Positions 49,232 to 59,043 are shown, counted from the first letter of the stretch. The stretch: 64,000 nucleotides of DNA from Halomonas korlensis (GCF_900116705.1 NZ_FPBP01000005.1:62001-126000); one strand, 5' to 3'. The notes: generated by a model from the letters alone, not told the origin. Program-made: numbers and translations.

Positions 49232-49805
49232 GCGTATCCTCGGGCACGATCAGGAAGGTCTTGCGGTAATGGGCAAGCTCGGCGACCGACTCGCGGATGT
49301 CGTCCATGGCGAGGTGCGCACCGGACTTCTCGAAGCCGGCCATGGCGCCAGGATTCCAGCGCTTGGCCAGTTCCTTCAGGGTCGAGACATCGAGATTGCG
49401 GTAATGGAAGAAGCCCAGCAGTGCCGGCATTTCACGTTCGAGAAAACGCCGATCCTGGTGCACGCTGTTGCCGCACATGGGCGAGCTGCCGGGGGCAACG
49501 TGGGCGTTTAGAAATTCCAGTGTCTGGCGCTGTGCCTCGGCGGTGCCGATCTCGCTCTGCCTGACCCGCTCGATCAGCCCCGACTCGCCATGGGTCTTGC
49601 GATTCCAGTCGTCCATGGCGCTCAGCAGCGCCTCGGGCTGATGGACGGCGAGTACCGGCCCTTCGGCGATCAGGTTGAGCGCGTTGTCGGTGACCAGCGT
49701 GGCGACCTCGATAATGCGCTCGCGCTGAGGATCGAGCCCGGTCATTTCCAGATCGATCCACACCAGGCGATTGGCGCGCGGATCGTGCGTGTCGTTTGCG
49801 GACAT
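49224..49805 (-). CDS. orn: Oligoribonuclease
   Basis: 193 residues, DEDDh 3'-5' exonuclease that degrades 2-5-mer RNA and pGp[11 protein letters not shown] gives the first D and [16 protein letters not shown] the second D, and [13 protein letters not shown] the H and D. AAGGAAG precedes the ATG. Divergent from rsgA across 131 bp with an inverted repeat holding -10-like hexamers. Confidence 0.97.
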   Translation of the reverse strand: MSANDTHDPRANRLVWIDLEMTGLDPQRERIIEVATLVTDNALNLIAEGPVLAVHQPEALLSAMDDWNRKTHGESGLIERVRQSEIGTAEAQRQTLEFLNAHVAPGSSPMCGNSVHQDRRFLEREMPALLGFFHYRNLDVSTLKELAKRWNPGAMAGFEKSGAHLAMDDIRESVAELAHYRKTFLIVPEDTPA

Positions 49806-49899
49806 GAAGAGACTTCCTTGAGTGACAATACTTGAGAGATGGAGCTTGAAGGAACGGTGCTTGAAGAACGGTGGCTGACGACAGCGGCCGCTCGTGGTG

Positions 49900-49921
49900 G
49901 GTACAATGCCCCCATTGTACC
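49900..49921. promoter_or_regulatory. Inverted repeat with face-to-face -10 hexamers, orn/rsgA
   Basis: GGTACAATG, four C, CATTGTACC. Each arm contains TACAAT, a good sigma-70 -10. On the plus strand it would start rsgA RNA about 23 bases before its ATG; on the minus strand, orn RNA about 100 bases before its ATG. The -35 elements are weak by eye. Confidence 0.5.
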
Positions 49922-49936
49922 GAGCATCGGGCCCCC

Positions 49937-51049
49937 ATGAGCAAACGTAACCTGAGTCGTCAGCAGCGTTGGCGAGTCGAGAAAGTCCAGGCGGAGCGTG
50001 CCAGGCGCGCCGAGAAGCACGACACCCGGGACAGTGACAAGCTGGCCGCCGGGGAATATGGCCCTGAACAGCCCGGCCGCGTCGTCGCCCACTTCGGCCG
50101 CACGCTGAACGTGGCGCCGGACGGCGGCGGTGAGATCGTACGCTGCCACCTGCGTGCCAATCTCGACGGCCTGGTCACCGGCGACCGCGTGATCTGGCGT
50201 GCCGCCCGCGACGCCGACGACCGGGTAATCGACGGTGTGGTGGTCGCGCGCGGCGAGCGCGAGAGCGTGCTCGAGCGCCCCGATGCCCGCGGCCAGCTCA
50301 AGCCCGTGGCGGCCAATATCGATCAGATACTGATCGTCTTCGCCGTGGAGCCCGCGCCGCACGCCAACCTGATCGACCGCTACCTGGTCGCCGCCGAGGC
50401 TACCGGCATCGCACCGGTGCTGGTGCTGAACAAGATCGATCTGCTGCCCGTTGGCGGCGGTGAATTACGCGACCTGCTCGGCCGCTACGAAGGCCTGGGC
50501 TATGCGGTCGTGAACTCCACCACCGCCCGGGAGGACGGCCTGACCGCGCTGCGCAGGCGGCTTGGCGGGCGCACCTCGGTCTTCGTCGGCCAGAGCGGGG
50601 TGGGCAAATCCTCATTAATCGACCGCCTGCTGCCGGACGAGGAACTGCGTATCGGGGCGCTGTCCAAGGATTCGCGCAAGGGCACCCATACCACCACCAC
50701 CGCCCGCCTGTATCGATTACCCGGCACCGATGCCAACAACCCAGCCACCGGGGATCATGGCGGCGAAGACCTTGCCACCGGCCCTGCCGACAGCGGCGAG
50801 CTGATCGATTCACCGGGCATCCGCGAGTTCGGCCTGGTGCATCTGGACGAACAGCAGGTCGCCGAGGGCTTCATCGAATTCCATGAATGGCTCGGCCGCT
50901 GCCATTTCCGAGACTGTCGCCACCGTCAGGAACCCGGCTGCGCCCTGCTTGGCGCCGTGGAGCGCGGCAAGATTCACCCGGAGCGCTTCGCCAGCTATCG
51001 GCGCATCGTCGACAGCCTCAACGACCCCGCGACCTCAACGCCCCGTTAA
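49937..51049 (+). CDS. rsgA: Ribosome small-subunit-dependent GTPase A
   Basis: 370 residues. An N-terminal OB domain and a circularly permuted GTPase are followed by a zinc domain. Motifs appear in the permuted order: LNKIDLL (G4), [12 protein letters not shown] (G1), [12 protein letters not shown] (G2), then [12 protein letters not shown] (G3). The zinc knuckle is [16 protein letters not shown]. It assists 30S maturation. About 20 extra residues, rich in D, G, N and A, lie between G2 and G3 compared with enteric RsgA. The start at 49937 ([16 protein letters not shown]) is family-like. Confidence 0.96.
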   Translation: MSKRNLSRQQRWRVEKVQAERARRAEKHDTRDSDKLAAGEYGPEQPGRVVAHFGRTLNVAPDGGGEIVRCHLRANLDGLVTGDRVIWRAARDADDRVIDGVVVARGERESVLERPDARGQLKPVAANIDQILIVFAVEPAPHANLIDRYLVAAEATGIAPVLVLNKIDLLPVGGGELRDLLGRYEGLGYAVVNSTTAREDGLTALRRRLGGRTSVFVGQSGVGKSSLIDRLLPDEELRIGALSKDSRKGTHTTTTARLYRLPGTDANNPATGDHGGEDLATGPADSGELIDSPGIREFGLVHLDEQQVAEGFIEFHEWLGRCHFRDCRHRQEPGCALLGAVERGKIHPERFASYRRIVDSLNDPATSTPR

Positions 51050-51078
51050 GCTACGTTGACCCGAGCCAGGAGACTGCC

Positions 51079-51909
51079 ATGAGTTCCGAAGACAACCTGC
51101 TGCCGTTGATTGTCGAACCCGACCAGCTCGCGGCGTATATCGATGAGCCCTCGCTGCTGATCATCGACGTCCCAGCCAAGGCCGAAAGCTACGACCAGGG
51201 GCATGTGCCCGGTGCGGTGTTCCTCGACCATCGTGAGCTGCTGCGTGGCGAGGGCGAAGTCCCCAATGACGTGCCCTCGTCGGAGGCGCTTTCCCGGCTG
51301 TTCTCCTCGCTGGGGCTGACGCGCGATACTCACGTTGTGGCCTACGACGACGAAGGCGGCGGCTGGGCCGGGCGCCTGCTGTGGACCCTCGAGCTGCTCG
51401 GTCATACCCGTTACTCCTATCTCAACGGCGGCATTCATGCCTGGCGCGAGGATGCCCTGCCGCTATCCACCGAGCCCCACGCGCCCACGGCCAGCCATTA
51501 CGAGGCGGGCATCCTTCACCCCGAAGCGGCCATCGATCGTCAGGAGATTCAGGATCGCCTCGGTGATCGACACTTCGCCGTCTGGGATGCCCGCTCCAGG
51601 GCCGAATACCGGGGCGAGAAAGGCAACAACAAGCACTTGGGACACATTCCCAGCGCCGTGAACATGGAATGGACCCAAGCCATGGATCGTGAGCGCGCCC
51701 TGCGCCTTCGCGGTTACGCCGAGCTGATCACCGAACTCGAGGCGCTGGGCCTGACGCCGGACATGGAAGTGGCAACCTACTGTCAGAGCCATCACCGCAG
51801 CGGTTTCACGTGGCTGGTGGGCAGGGCGCTGGGGTTCGAGAAGATTCGCGGTTATGCGGGCTCCTGGAAGGAATGGGGCAACCGCGACGACACCCCCATC
51901 GAGAAATAG
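51079..51909 (+). CDS. Sulfurtransferase, two rhodanese domains
   Basis: 276 residues. Two rhodanese domains are present: an inactive first one (IIDVPAKAESYDQGHVPGAVFLDHRELL, with aspartate replacing cysteine in VVAYDDEGGGWAGRLLW) and an active second one whose loop is C-Q-S-H-H-R-S-G (active cysteine in VATYCQSHHRSG). The SHHRSG loop points to a thiosulfate:cyanide or mercaptopyruvate sulfurtransferase; which donor is used is open. AGGAGA precedes the ATG. It lies 29 bp after rsgA and 15 bp before psd. Confidence 0.9.
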   Translation: MSSEDNLLPLIVEPDQLAAYIDEPSLLIIDVPAKAESYDQGHVPGAVFLDHRELLRGEGEVPNDVPSSEALSRLFSSLGLTRDTHVVAYDDEGGGWAGRLLWTLELLGHTRYSYLNGGIHAWREDALPLSTEPHAPTASHYEAGILHPEAAIDRQEIQDRLGDRHFAVWDARSRAEYRGEKGNNKHLGHIPSAVNMEWTQAMDRERALRLRGYAELITELEALGLTPDMEVATYCQSHHRSGFTWLVGRALGFEKIRGYAGSWKEWGNRDDTPIEK

Positions 51910-51924
51910 GACGGAATTCCACCC

Positions 51925-52788
51925 TTGTCACTCTCCAAGCTCTTTTCCCTGATCCAGTACCCCATTCCCCACCACTTGCTCTCACGGCTAGTGGGGTTTC
52001 TCGCCGAGTGCCGCCTCGTGTGGCTGAAGGACGCCCTGATCCGCGCCTTCATCAAGGCCTTCAAGGTCGACATGCGCGAGGCCGCCGAGCCGGATCACAC
52101 GGCCTACGCCACCTTCAACGACTTCTTCACCCGCGAACTCAAGCCGGAGGCCCGCCCGCTCGGTGAGGGACTGCTTTCCCCCGCCGACGGCACCCTGTCA
52201 CAGTTCGGCGCCATCGAAGCCGATTGCCTGCTGCAGGCGAAGGGCCGGCGCTTCTCTGTAGCCGACCTGCTCGGCGGCGATGAGGAAACAGCGAGACGCT
52301 ACCGTGGCGGCAGCTATGCCAACGTCTACCTCTCGCCAAGCGATTATCACCGTGTCCACATGCCGCTCGGCGGGACGCTCACCGAAATGGTCTATGTCCC
52401 CGGACGGCTGTTCTCGGTCAACTCGGCGACCACCGACCATGTCCCCAACCTGTTCGCGCGCAACGAGCGGCTGGTCTGCCACTTCGATACCGAGTACGGC
52501 CCCATGGTGGTGGTGCTGGTCGGTGCGATGATCGTCGCCGCCATCGAGACCGTGTGGTCCGGGCAAGTCACGCCGCTCTCGGGTCAAGTACAGCGCGTCC
52601 GCTTCGACAGACCGGTGCGCCTGGAAAGAGGCGAGGAAATGGGCCGCTTCAAGCTCGGCTCCACCGTGGTGATGGCCTTCGCCGGCAAGGTCGACTTCGA
52701 TGATCGCCTGGCACCCAAGACCAAGGTAAGAGTGTGCGCATCGCTGGGCAGCTTCCCATTCAGCAGCGAGGAGTCGCAAAGGCCATGA
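51925..52788 (+). CDS. psd: Phosphatidylserine decarboxylase proenzyme
   Basis: 287 residues. It forms phosphatidylethanolamine at the inner membrane. The self-cleavage motif is L244-G245-S246-T247, where S246 becomes the pyruvoyl group; D88 (SPADG) and H142 complete the processing triad. [12 protein letters not shown] and [11 protein letters not shown] are conserved. Translation must start at TTG 51925, since the next ATG is at codon 50 inside conserved sequence. The 3' end overlaps the convergent epmA by 29 bp. Confidence 0.96.
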   Translation: MSLSKLFSLIQYPIPHHLLSRLVGFLAECRLVWLKDALIRAFIKAFKVDMREAAEPDHTAYATFNDFFTRELKPEARPLGEGLLSPADGTLSQFGAIEADCLLQAKGRRFSVADLLGGDEETARRYRGGSYANVYLSPSDYHRVHMPLGGTLTEMVYVPGRLFSVNSATTDHVPNLFARNERLVCHFDTEYGPMVVVLVGAMIVAAIETVWSGQVTPLSGQVQRVRFDRPVRLERGEEMGRFKLGSTVVMAFAGKVDFDDRLAPKTKVRVCASLGSFPFSSEESQRP

Positions 52789-53734
52789 CCTCCGCCACGC
52801 TCGCCTTGTCCAGCGCGAGCTGTATCAACCGGTCGATTCCCAGCGCCACCCCGCTGCCGGCCGGCATGCCATGCGCGAGTGCCGCCAGCAGCCGTGTATC
52901 GATGTCGACCTCGGGCAGCCCCTGCCGACGTCGCATCGTGTTGTCCTGCTCGAAACGCGCGCGCTGCTCGGCGGCCTCGGTGAGCTCGTCATAGCCGTTG
53001 GCGAGCTCGAGCCCCGCCAGATAGACCTCGAAACGCGACGCGACCCATTCCCCATCTTCCGGGTCGCGGTGACGCCGCGCCAGTGCCGCCTGGCTCGCTG
53101 GATAATCCACTACCACCTCGATGCCCTCATGCCCCAACTGAGGTTCGATGACCAGCCCCATCAGCAGGTCCAGACAGCCGTCGCGGTCGCTGTCGGCCAT
53201 CGACAGCCCACCTTCCTCACCGGCCAGCCGACGCAGTGCCGGCAACGGCTCGGTGAAGGGGTCGATGCCCAGTGCGTGGCGGAACAGCTCGCGATAGCGC
53301 CGCCGACATACCGGCCCGGGGTCGTGTTGAAGTACCCGGCGGATCAGCCCGGTGGTTTCCTCGACTAGTTCGTCCAACGCGAGCCCCGGCCGATACCACT
53401 CGAGCATGGTGAACTCGAGATTGTGGCGACTTCCCACCTCGGCGTCGCGAAAACTGCGCGCCAGCTGGAAGATCGGCCCGCTGCCGGCGGCCAACAGACG
53501 CTTCATGTGAAATTCCGGCGAGGTCTGCAACCAGAGCCGCTCGCCGCCGGCGGGGGTCGTCGCCTCGAGGCACAGCGAGGCGAGATGCACGTCGGTGCTG
53601 CCGCCATGGCCGAGCACCGGCGTTTCCACTTCCAGCACCTTGCGCTCGGCGAAGAAGGCCCGGACCTCGGCCAGCAGGCGCGCGCGCTCGCGAAGGGTCT
53701 CGATACTCGCGCTGGGCCGCCAGTCAACTTCCAT
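52760..53734 (-). CDS. epmA: EF-P beta-lysylation ligase EpmA
   Basis: 324 residues, a class II lysyl-tRNA-synthetase paralogue without the anticodon-binding domain. It activates (R)-beta-lysine and attaches it to EF-P K34. Motif 1-like [19 protein letters not shown], motif 2 [27 protein letters not shown] and motif 3 [15 protein letters not shown] are present. The start at ATG 53734 has GGAGG upstream. It is downstream of efp on the same strand. Confidence 0.95.
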   Translation of the reverse strand: MEVDWRPSASIETLRERARLLAEVRAFFAERKVLEVETPVLGHGGSTDVHLASLCLEATTPAGGERLWLQTSPEFHMKRLLAAGSGPIFQLARSFRDAEVGSRHNLEFTMLEWYRPGLALDELVEETTGLIRRVLQHDPGPVCRRRYRELFRHALGIDPFTEPLPALRRLAGEEGGLSMADSDRDGCLDLLMGLVIEPQLGHEGIEVVVDYPASQAALARRHRDPEDGEWVASRFEVYLAGLELANGYDELTEAAEQRARFEQDNTMRRRQGLPEVDIDTRLLAALAHGMPAGSGVALGIDRLIQLALDKASVAEVMAFATPRC

Positions 53735-53754
53735 TGATAAGCCTCCAGAAGCAC

Positions 53755-53781
53755 CAAGACCACGCCCGAAGCGTGGCCTTG
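53755..53781 (-). terminator. Possible terminator between efp and epmA
   Basis: Minus strand CAAGGCCACGC, loop TTCGG, GCGTGGTCTTG (one G-U pair). No strong T run follows, so read-through into epmA is likely. Confidence 0.5.
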
Positions 53782-53837
53782 AAACAGTATTCAGCGAAGC
53801 TAACGCCCTCTCCAAGCAAGCGCAGGAAGGGCCTCTG

Positions 53838-54404
53838 TCAAGCGCGGCTGACGTAATCGCCGGACCTGGTATCGATCTTCAACACCTCGCCCTCATTGAT
53901 GAACAGCGGCACACGAACCACCGCTCCCGAGGACAGCGTCGCCGGCTTGGAGCCGCCTTGAGCGGTATCGCCTTTTACGCCCGGGTCGGTCTCGGTGACT
54001 TCCAGCTCGATGAAGTTGGGCGGAGAAATGGCAATGGCGTTGTCGTTCCAAAGCGTCACGGTGTAGGGCACCTGTTCCTTGAGCCACTTCTCGGTATCGC
54101 CCAACGCGCGCTTTTCCACCGCATACTGTTCGAACGAACCATCCGTCTTCATGAAGTACCACATGTCGCCGTCGTTGTAGAGGTACTCCATCTCCAGCTC
54201 GAGCACGTCGGCGCCTTCCAGGGAGTCACCCGACTTGAAGGTGCGCTCGCCGACGCGGCCGGTCATCAGATTGCGAAGCTTCACGCGGCTGAAGGCCTGG
54301 CCCTTGCCGGGCTTGACGAGCTCGTTCTCGACGATCGTGCAAGGATCGCCATCCAGCATAACCTTCAGACCGCCCTTGAATTCATTGGTAGAATAGTTCG
54401 CCAT
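53838..54404 (-). CDS. efp: Translation elongation factor P
   Basis: 188 residues. It prevents ribosome stalling at proline runs. The modified lysine is K34 in [11 protein letters not shown]-like and two OB domains follow ([54 protein letters not shown]). Lysine at 34 together with epmA and epmB shows the beta-lysine modification route, not rhamnosylation. Confidence 0.98.
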   Translation of the reverse strand: MANYSTNEFKGGLKVMLDGDPCTIVENELVKPGKGQAFSRVKLRNLMTGRVGERTFKSGDSLEGADVLELEMEYLYNDGDMWYFMKTDGSFEQYAVEKRALGDTEKWLKEQVPYTVTLWNDNAIAISPPNFIELEVTETDPGVKGDTAQGGSKPATLSSGAVVRVPLFINEGEVLKIDTRSGDYVSRA

Positions 54405-54509
54405 GATTTCTCACTCATATTCGAGCACGCCTCCGGCAATCAGCGGCGACGTGCAAGCAAACGACATTCGGCGAGGTCGACCCTTCGCCCGCATTGATTG
54501 GTGTGGCGC

Positions 54510-55547
54510 ATGATAACCCGAAGCCCTGCTCTTTTGCAGCGCCCCGACCGGGAGGCGCAACCGCTGGACGTACAGTCGCCCTGGCAGACCCAGCTGGCCC
54601 GCGCGATTCGCGATCCGCATGAACTCTGCCGCCGGCTGGGCCTGGACGATGCCTGGCTGCCCGGCGCCGAGCGCGGCCACGCCTTGTTCGAGGTCCGCGT
54701 ACCCGAAGCCTATCTCGCCCGTATGCGACCCGGCGACAGCCGCGACCCGCTGCTGCTTCAGGTACTGCCAGTGAGCGCCGAAGCCGAGACGACACCCGGC
54801 TTCGTCAACGACCCGCTCGAGGAGGCCGACCATACCCCGGCCCCCGGGTTGATCCAGAAATACGCCGGCCGGGTGCTGTTAATTGCCAGCCCTGCGTGCG
54901 CGGTGAACTGTCGCTACTGCTTTCGACGCCACTTCCCCTACGAGCAGAACGCGCCGTCCCGCGTCCAGTGGAAAAAAACGCTCGATTACCTGCGCGCCGA
55001 TGCCACCATCCACGAGGCGATCCTCTCCGGCGGCGACCCTCTCGCCTCAAACGACCGTCAGCTCGCCTGGCTGGTCGAGCGGCTCGACGCCATCCCGCAC
55101 CTGACACGGCTGCGCGTGCATACCCGCCTGCCGGTGGTAATCCCGGACCGCATCGACGCGGCCCTGCTCGGCTGGCTCGCCGCCACGCGGTTGCAGAAGG
55201 TGATGGTGCTGCATATCAACCATGCCAACGAGATCGACGCCGCCGTCGTCGCGGCCTGTAAAAAGCTGCGCGACGCCGGAGTCACCCTGCTCAACCAGAG
55301 CGTGTTGCTGCGCGGCATCAATGACGACATCGAGACCCTGGCAGCCCTTTCCGAGCGGCTTTTCGCGGCGGACATCCTGCCCTACTACCTGCATGTGCTC
55401 GACCCGGTGGCCGGCGCGGCGCATTTCGATGTCGACGACGACCAGGCCCGCGAACTGGTCGCGGGCCTGCGCCGGGTGTTGCCGGGGTTTCTAATGCCGA
55501 GGCTGGTGCGCGAGATCCCCGGCGAAGCCAGCAAGACGCCGCTTTAA
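54510..55547 (+). CDS. epmB: L-lysine 2,3-aminomutase EpmB
   Basis: 345 residues. A radical SAM and PLP enzyme that converts (S)-alpha-lysine to (R)-beta-lysine for EF-P. The cluster motif is C-x-x-x-C-x-x-C in SPACAVNCRYCFRRHFPY; then EAILSGGDPLASND and LRVHTRLPVVIPDRI, and a C-terminal PLP region. The start at ATG 54510; TTG 54498 and GTG 54501 are in frame. Divergent from efp with 105 bp between. Confidence 0.96.
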   Translation: MITRSPALLQRPDREAQPLDVQSPWQTQLARAIRDPHELCRRLGLDDAWLPGAERGHALFEVRVPEAYLARMRPGDSRDPLLLQVLPVSAEAETTPGFVNDPLEEADHTPAPGLIQKYAGRVLLIASPACAVNCRYCFRRHFPYEQNAPSRVQWKKTLDYLRADATIHEAILSGGDPLASNDRQLAWLVERLDAIPHLTRLRVHTRLPVVIPDRIDAALLGWLAATRLQKVMVLHINHANEIDAAVVAACKKLRDAGVTLLNQSVLLRGINDDIETLAALSERLFAADILPYYLHVLDPVAGAAHFDVDDDQARELVAGLRRVLPGFLMPRLVREIPGEASKTPL

Positions 55548-55581
55548 GCGCCGAGCTGTTTCTGGGTCAGCCGCATTTCGG

Positions 55582-57297
55582 CTATTTAGTCACGGCCAGG
55601 CTCTCGGCTGTCACATTGGGCGCCGCGGCCTGGGTCAAGAGATAACGGTTGATGGCGCTCATCACGCCTTTCATCGAGGCGCTGGTGATGCTCTCGTCGG
55701 TGCCCACACCGAACACCGCCTTGCCGTCGATGCGCACTTCCACATAGGCGATGGCCTCGGCATCGGCCCCCTGGCCGCGGGAATGCTCGTGGTAGTCGAT
55801 GATCTCCACGTCGTGACCGGCCGCGGCCAGCGCCTTGATGAAGGCCGCCAGCGGGCCATTGCCCTCGCCCTGGATGACCCGACGCTCGCCACGCTCCTCG
55901 ATGGTGGCCTCCACGCTCACGCGGGGGCTGTCGGGCTCGGATGACAGGCGATGCCCAAACAGTGCGAAGGGCGAGTTCCGCGCCAGATATTCATCAGCAA
56001 AAGCCTGGTAGATCATCGTCGAGGTGATCTCGCGCCCGGTGCGATCGGCGACTTCCTGCACGACCTGGCTGAACTCGATGGACAGCCGGCGCGGCAACTC
56101 GATGCCGTGCTCCTGCTCCAGCAGGTAGGAGATACCCCCCTTGCCCGACTGGCTGTTGACCCGGATCACCGCCTCGTAGCTGCGGCCGACATCCATGGGG
56201 TCGATGGGCAGGTAAGGCACTTCCCAGCGTGCCTCGGGGTGGGCGCGACGATCGGCCATGCCCTTCTTGATCGCGTCCTGATGAGAGCCCGAGAAGGCCG
56301 TGAAGACCAAATCGCCGACATAGGGATGGCGCGGGTGCACCGGCAGCTGATTGCAGTATTCGACCTCGCGCATCAACGGCGTGATATTTGAGAAGTCGAG
56401 CTGCGGGTGAACGCCCTGGGTGTACATGTTCATGGCCAGGGTCACGATATCGACGTTGCCGGTACGCTCGCCATTGCCGAACAAGGTACCCTCCACGCGA
56501 TCCGCACCCGCCATCAGCGTCAGCTCGGCGGCGGCCACGCCGGTACCACGATCGTTATGAGGGTGAACGCTGACGATCAGCGCGTCTCGGTTCTTGACCT
56601 CGCGACAGAACCACTCGATCTGGTCGGCGTAGTTGTTGGGCGGGGCGACTTCCACGGTGGCCGGCAGGTTGACGATCATCCGCTGCTCGGGAGTCGGTTC
56701 GAAGGCCCCCATTACTGCCTCGACGATCTCCACGGCGAAGTCCATTTCGGTGGTGGTGAAGAGTTCAGGTGAGTACTGGAAGGTCCACTGGGTCGCCGGC
56801 GCCGCTTCCATGCGCTGGCGGATCCGGGTGGTGGCTTCCACGGCGATCTGCACGCACTCGGCCTTGTCGACCCCGAACACCACACGGCGAAACATCGGGT
56901 CGGTGGCATTGTAGACGTGAACAATGGCGTTCTTGGCTCCCTCCAGCGCCTCGAAGGTACGGTCGATCAGTGGCGGGCGAGCCTGGGTGAGCACCTGGAT
57001 GCTCACGTCGTCGGGAATCTTGTCTTCCTCGATCAAGGACCGCACGAAATCGAAGTCGGTCTGCGACGCCGAGGGAAAGCCCACCTCGATCTGCTTGAAG
57101 CCCACCTTGACCAACAGGTCGAAGAGGCGCTGCTTGCGCTCCAGGTCCATCGGGTCGATCAGGGCCTGGTTGCCATCACGCAGGTCGACGCTGCACCACT
57201 GCGGTGGCGACTCGATGCGTCGAGACGGCCATTGGCGATCCGGCAGATCGACGGCAACGAAGGGTTGATATTTCGAAGCGGGGTTGTCGAGCATCAT
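55582..57297 (-). CDS. leuA: 2-isopropylmalate synthase
   Basis: 571 residues, the longer LeuA form. It condenses acetyl-CoA with 2-oxoisovalerate, the first leucine-specific step. The catalytic (beta/alpha)8 part holds [32 protein letters not shown] and the metal motif [11 protein letters not shown]. The C-terminal regulatory LeuA domain (about 435-560) binds leucine. The start at ATG 57297 has GGGAGA upstream; the next codon is also ATG. Expression is probably attenuated by the leader at 57550-57606. Convergent with epmB. Confidence 0.96.
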   Translation of the reverse strand: MMLDNPASKYQPFVAVDLPDRQWPSRRIESPPQWCSVDLRDGNQALIDPMDLERKQRLFDLLVKVGFKQIEVGFPSASQTDFDFVRSLIEEDKIPDDVSIQVLTQARPPLIDRTFEALEGAKNAIVHVYNATDPMFRRVVFGVDKAECVQIAVEATTRIRQRMEAAPATQWTFQYSPELFTTTEMDFAVEIVEAVMGAFEPTPEQRMIVNLPATVEVAPPNNYADQIEWFCREVKNRDALIVSVHPHNDRGTGVAAAELTLMAGADRVEGTLFGNGERTGNVDIVTLAMNMYTQGVHPQLDFSNITPLMREVEYCNQLPVHPRHPYVGDLVFTAFSGSHQDAIKKGMADRRAHPEARWEVPYLPIDPMDVGRSYEAVIRVNSQSGKGGISYLLEQEHGIELPRRLSIEFSQVVQEVADRTGREITSTMIYQAFADEYLARNSPFALFGHRLSSEPDSPRVSVEATIEERGERRVIQGEGNGPLAAFIKALAAAGHDVEIIDYHEHSRGQGADAEAIAYVEVRIDGKAVFGVGTDESITSASMKGVMSAINRYLLTQAAAPNVTAESLAVTK

Positions 57298-57361
57298 GAT
57301 GGCATTCTCCCTGGGCTGGCGACTCGGTTGTTTGACGTCGGGCGGCATTCACACACGACAA

Positions 57362-57391
57362 CGCCCCGGATGCATTGAGCATACCGGGGCG
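57362..57391 (-). terminator. Candidate attenuator hairpin before leuA
   Basis: Minus strand CGCCCCGG, a bulged T, ATGC, loop TCAAT, then GCATCCGGGGCG, followed by the T-rich TTGTCGTGTGTG. 12 paired bases. About 65 bases before the leuA ATG. Confidence 0.55.
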
Positions 57392-57549
57392 CCGGGGGCA
57401 CGGCAAAACCGTTCACGCGGCCAATGACTGTCGGACAAGAAACGGTTGGGCGAGAACAGCAGCGAGTGCGGAAAAAACGGGGGATGGAAGACATTTCGTT
57501 ACCTCAACTGACCTGAAAGACGCGATGCGCAAGGCATCGCCCGACACGT

Positions 57550-57606
57550 TTAGTGGTCGGTTAGTAGTCGTAGGTCCAAGCTGAGGTGGCGAAAGGTCAT
57601 AATCAT
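57550..57606 (-). CDS. leuL: Leucine-rich leader peptide of leuA
   Basis: 18-codon ORF reading MIMTFRHLSLDLRLLTDH then TAA. Five of the residues from 8 to 15 are leucine, and three of these use CTA, a rare codon in this GC-rich genome. That is expected for control codons in attenuation. It follows a TTGACA promoter closely and lies some 250 bases before leuA. An internal ATG two codons later could also start it. Too short for ordinary gene calling. Confidence 0.78.
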   Translation of the reverse strand: MIMTFRHLSLDLRLLTDH

Positions 57607-57664
57607 GGTTACCAGAAAATCAGTCTGTGACCCGCTTGTCAAGCCAAGGGCAAAAGATGGTCAT

Positions 57665-58003
57665 TCAATCCTGCTCGGCGCCGGCCTCACGCCACCAGCG
57701 AAGCAGCGCCTCGGGCGCCGCGTCTTCGGCGATCTGCCGCGTCCATATGACCTTGCCATCGGCCTCCTCGACGCTCAGTAACATCAGGCGTCGATCGACG
57801 CCCGAAGGCGACACCTCGGACATACAGGCGCGGGTTACTGCCTCGAGCAACTGTTGCAGTTCACTCCGCTGGGCCGCGCTGCACTGGCGGCACTCGATGC
57901 GTCGTGGGCGCGCCAACCCCGGGAAGTGCGCGACACCGCCCTCGCGACTGAGGCGCAGCACGCTGGACGCCGTCAGGGTCGGCAGCGTGTCGGACGCGCT
58001 CAT
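57665..58003 (-). CDS. Emfourin-like inhibitor of the adjacent M4 peptidase
   Basis: 112 residues, no signal peptide. VLRLSREGGVAHFPGLARPRRIEC and the helix QRSELQQLLEAVTRAC resemble emfourin, the small cytosolic inhibitor paired with protealysin-like M4 peptidases. Its ATG overlaps the peptidase stop as ATGA, so both are made from one transcript in a fixed ratio. Recognition is from the short motif plus the conserved gene pairing; the fold is not proven. It precedes the leuA control region. Confidence 0.77.
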   Translation of the reverse strand: MSASDTLPTLTASSVLRLSREGGVAHFPGLARPRRIECRQCSAAQRSELQQLLEAVTRACMSEVSPSGVDRRLMLLSVEEADGKVIWTRQIAEDAAPEALLRWWREAGAEQD

Positions 58004-59043
58004 GGCAGCACGCCCACGGCGCGCCAGGCCTCGTGCACCGCCGCGACTTCCCGGCTCGTCGTCCCGAAACGCGCAGCGCCGGTGGTCAACGTCAACGCGG
58101 CGAAGGCCGCAAAGTCGCTATCTCTTGCCAGCCCGCGGTTGATCAGGGTGTCGTACCAGACGGGTCCCACGGTGTCCCAGGCATGGCCGCCCAGGGCCAT
58201 CGCAGCGAGATGAAAGGCCCGGTTGGGAATGCCCGAATTGATATGCACGCCGCCGTTATCGGCCTGAGTGACGACGAAATCGCGCATATGGCCCGGCTGG
58301 GGATCATGGCCCAGCAGGGGGTCATCATAGGCGGTGCCGGGCTCCGCCATCGAGCGCAGCGCCCGTCCCTCGACACGCTCGGTGAAGAGACCCTCGCCGA
58401 TCAACCAATCGGCCTGGTCGACACGCTGTCCTTGCTCATGCTGCTTGGCGAGGCTGCCGAAGACATCGGCGAGCGACTCGTTGAGCGCTCCGGCCTGATC
58501 GGCATAGATCAGCGCGGCCTCATGCTGGATGACCCCGTGACTCAGCTCGTGGGCGACGATATCCAGCGCGCTTGTGAAACGGTTGAACAGCTCTCCATCG
58601 CCCTCGCCGAAGACCATCTGGCTGCCATCCCAGAAGGCATTCTCGTAGTCCTTGCCGTAGTGCACCGTGGCCAGCATCGCCATGCCCCGGTCATCGATGG
58701 AATGGCGACCGAAGGCTTCCCAGAACAGACGATAGGTCGCCCCCAGGCCATGATAAGCCTCATCGATAGAAGGATCACCGCTGTCGCCCTCGCCTTCGCG
58801 ACGCACCAGTCGCCCGGGCAGCGTCTGTAGTTGATCGGCGGTATAGACATAACGGGCCGGCTCTCCACGTACAGAGCTGCCCGGCGGCAGGGCCAAGGCG
58901 CCTGAGCGAGCACGAAAATGGCGGTCGACCACCAGGGTCTGGCTGGCACACTCGCGCAGCCGCGGACTCGCCGAGCTGGCGATGCGCTCGAGCAGGTACG
59001 GCGGCAGGAAGGGCAAGGTCGCCGGAATAGAGGTAGGGGTCAT
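58000..59043 (-). CDS. Protealysin-like M4 metallopeptidase
   Basis: 347 residues. It has the short protealysin-type propeptide with the P-P-Y-L-L motif at 14-18 (LPFLPPYLLERIA) and no Sec signal. The thermolysin fold follows: zinc site H165-E-L-S-H169 with E189 in NESLADVFG, and the acid-base histidine in GGVHINSGIPNRAF. Protealysin-type enzymes mature by self-cleavage and lack conventional export. The start at ATG 59043 has GAGGAG upstream. Coupled to the inhibitor gene at its 3' end. Confidence 0.93.
   Translation of the reverse strand: MTPTSIPATLPFLPPYLLERIASSASPRLRECASQTLVVDRHFRARSGALALPPGSSVRGEPARYVYTADQLQTLPGRLVRREGEGDSGDPSIDEAYHGLGATYRLFWEAFGRHSIDDRGMAMLATVHYGKDYENAFWDGSQMVFGEGDGELFNRFTSALDIVAHELSHGVIQHEAALIYADQAGALNESLADVFGSLAKQHEQGQRVDQADWLIGEGLFTERVEGRALRSMAEPGTAYDDPLLGHDPQPGHMRDFVVTQADNGGVHINSGIPNRAFHLAAMALGGHAWDTVGPVWYDTLINRGLARDSDFAAFAALTLTTGAARFGTTSREVAAVHEAWRAVGVLP

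Larger units (their letters stand above)
57298..57664 (-). promoter_or_regulatory. leuA leader region: promoter, leader peptide and hairpins
   Basis: 367 bp before leuA. On the minus strand: TTGACA (57642-57637), 17 bp, TTTTCT (57619-57614) as promoter; the leucine-rich leader ORF; a 7-bp hairpin GCGATGC/GCATCGC at 57522-57540; T6 within CCGTTTTTTCCG near 57470; and a long GC-rich hairpin at 57362-57391. The order promoter, leader ORF, alternative hairpins, structural gene is that of a transcription attenuator. Exact antiterminator pairing was not resolved by eye. Confidence 0.7.
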
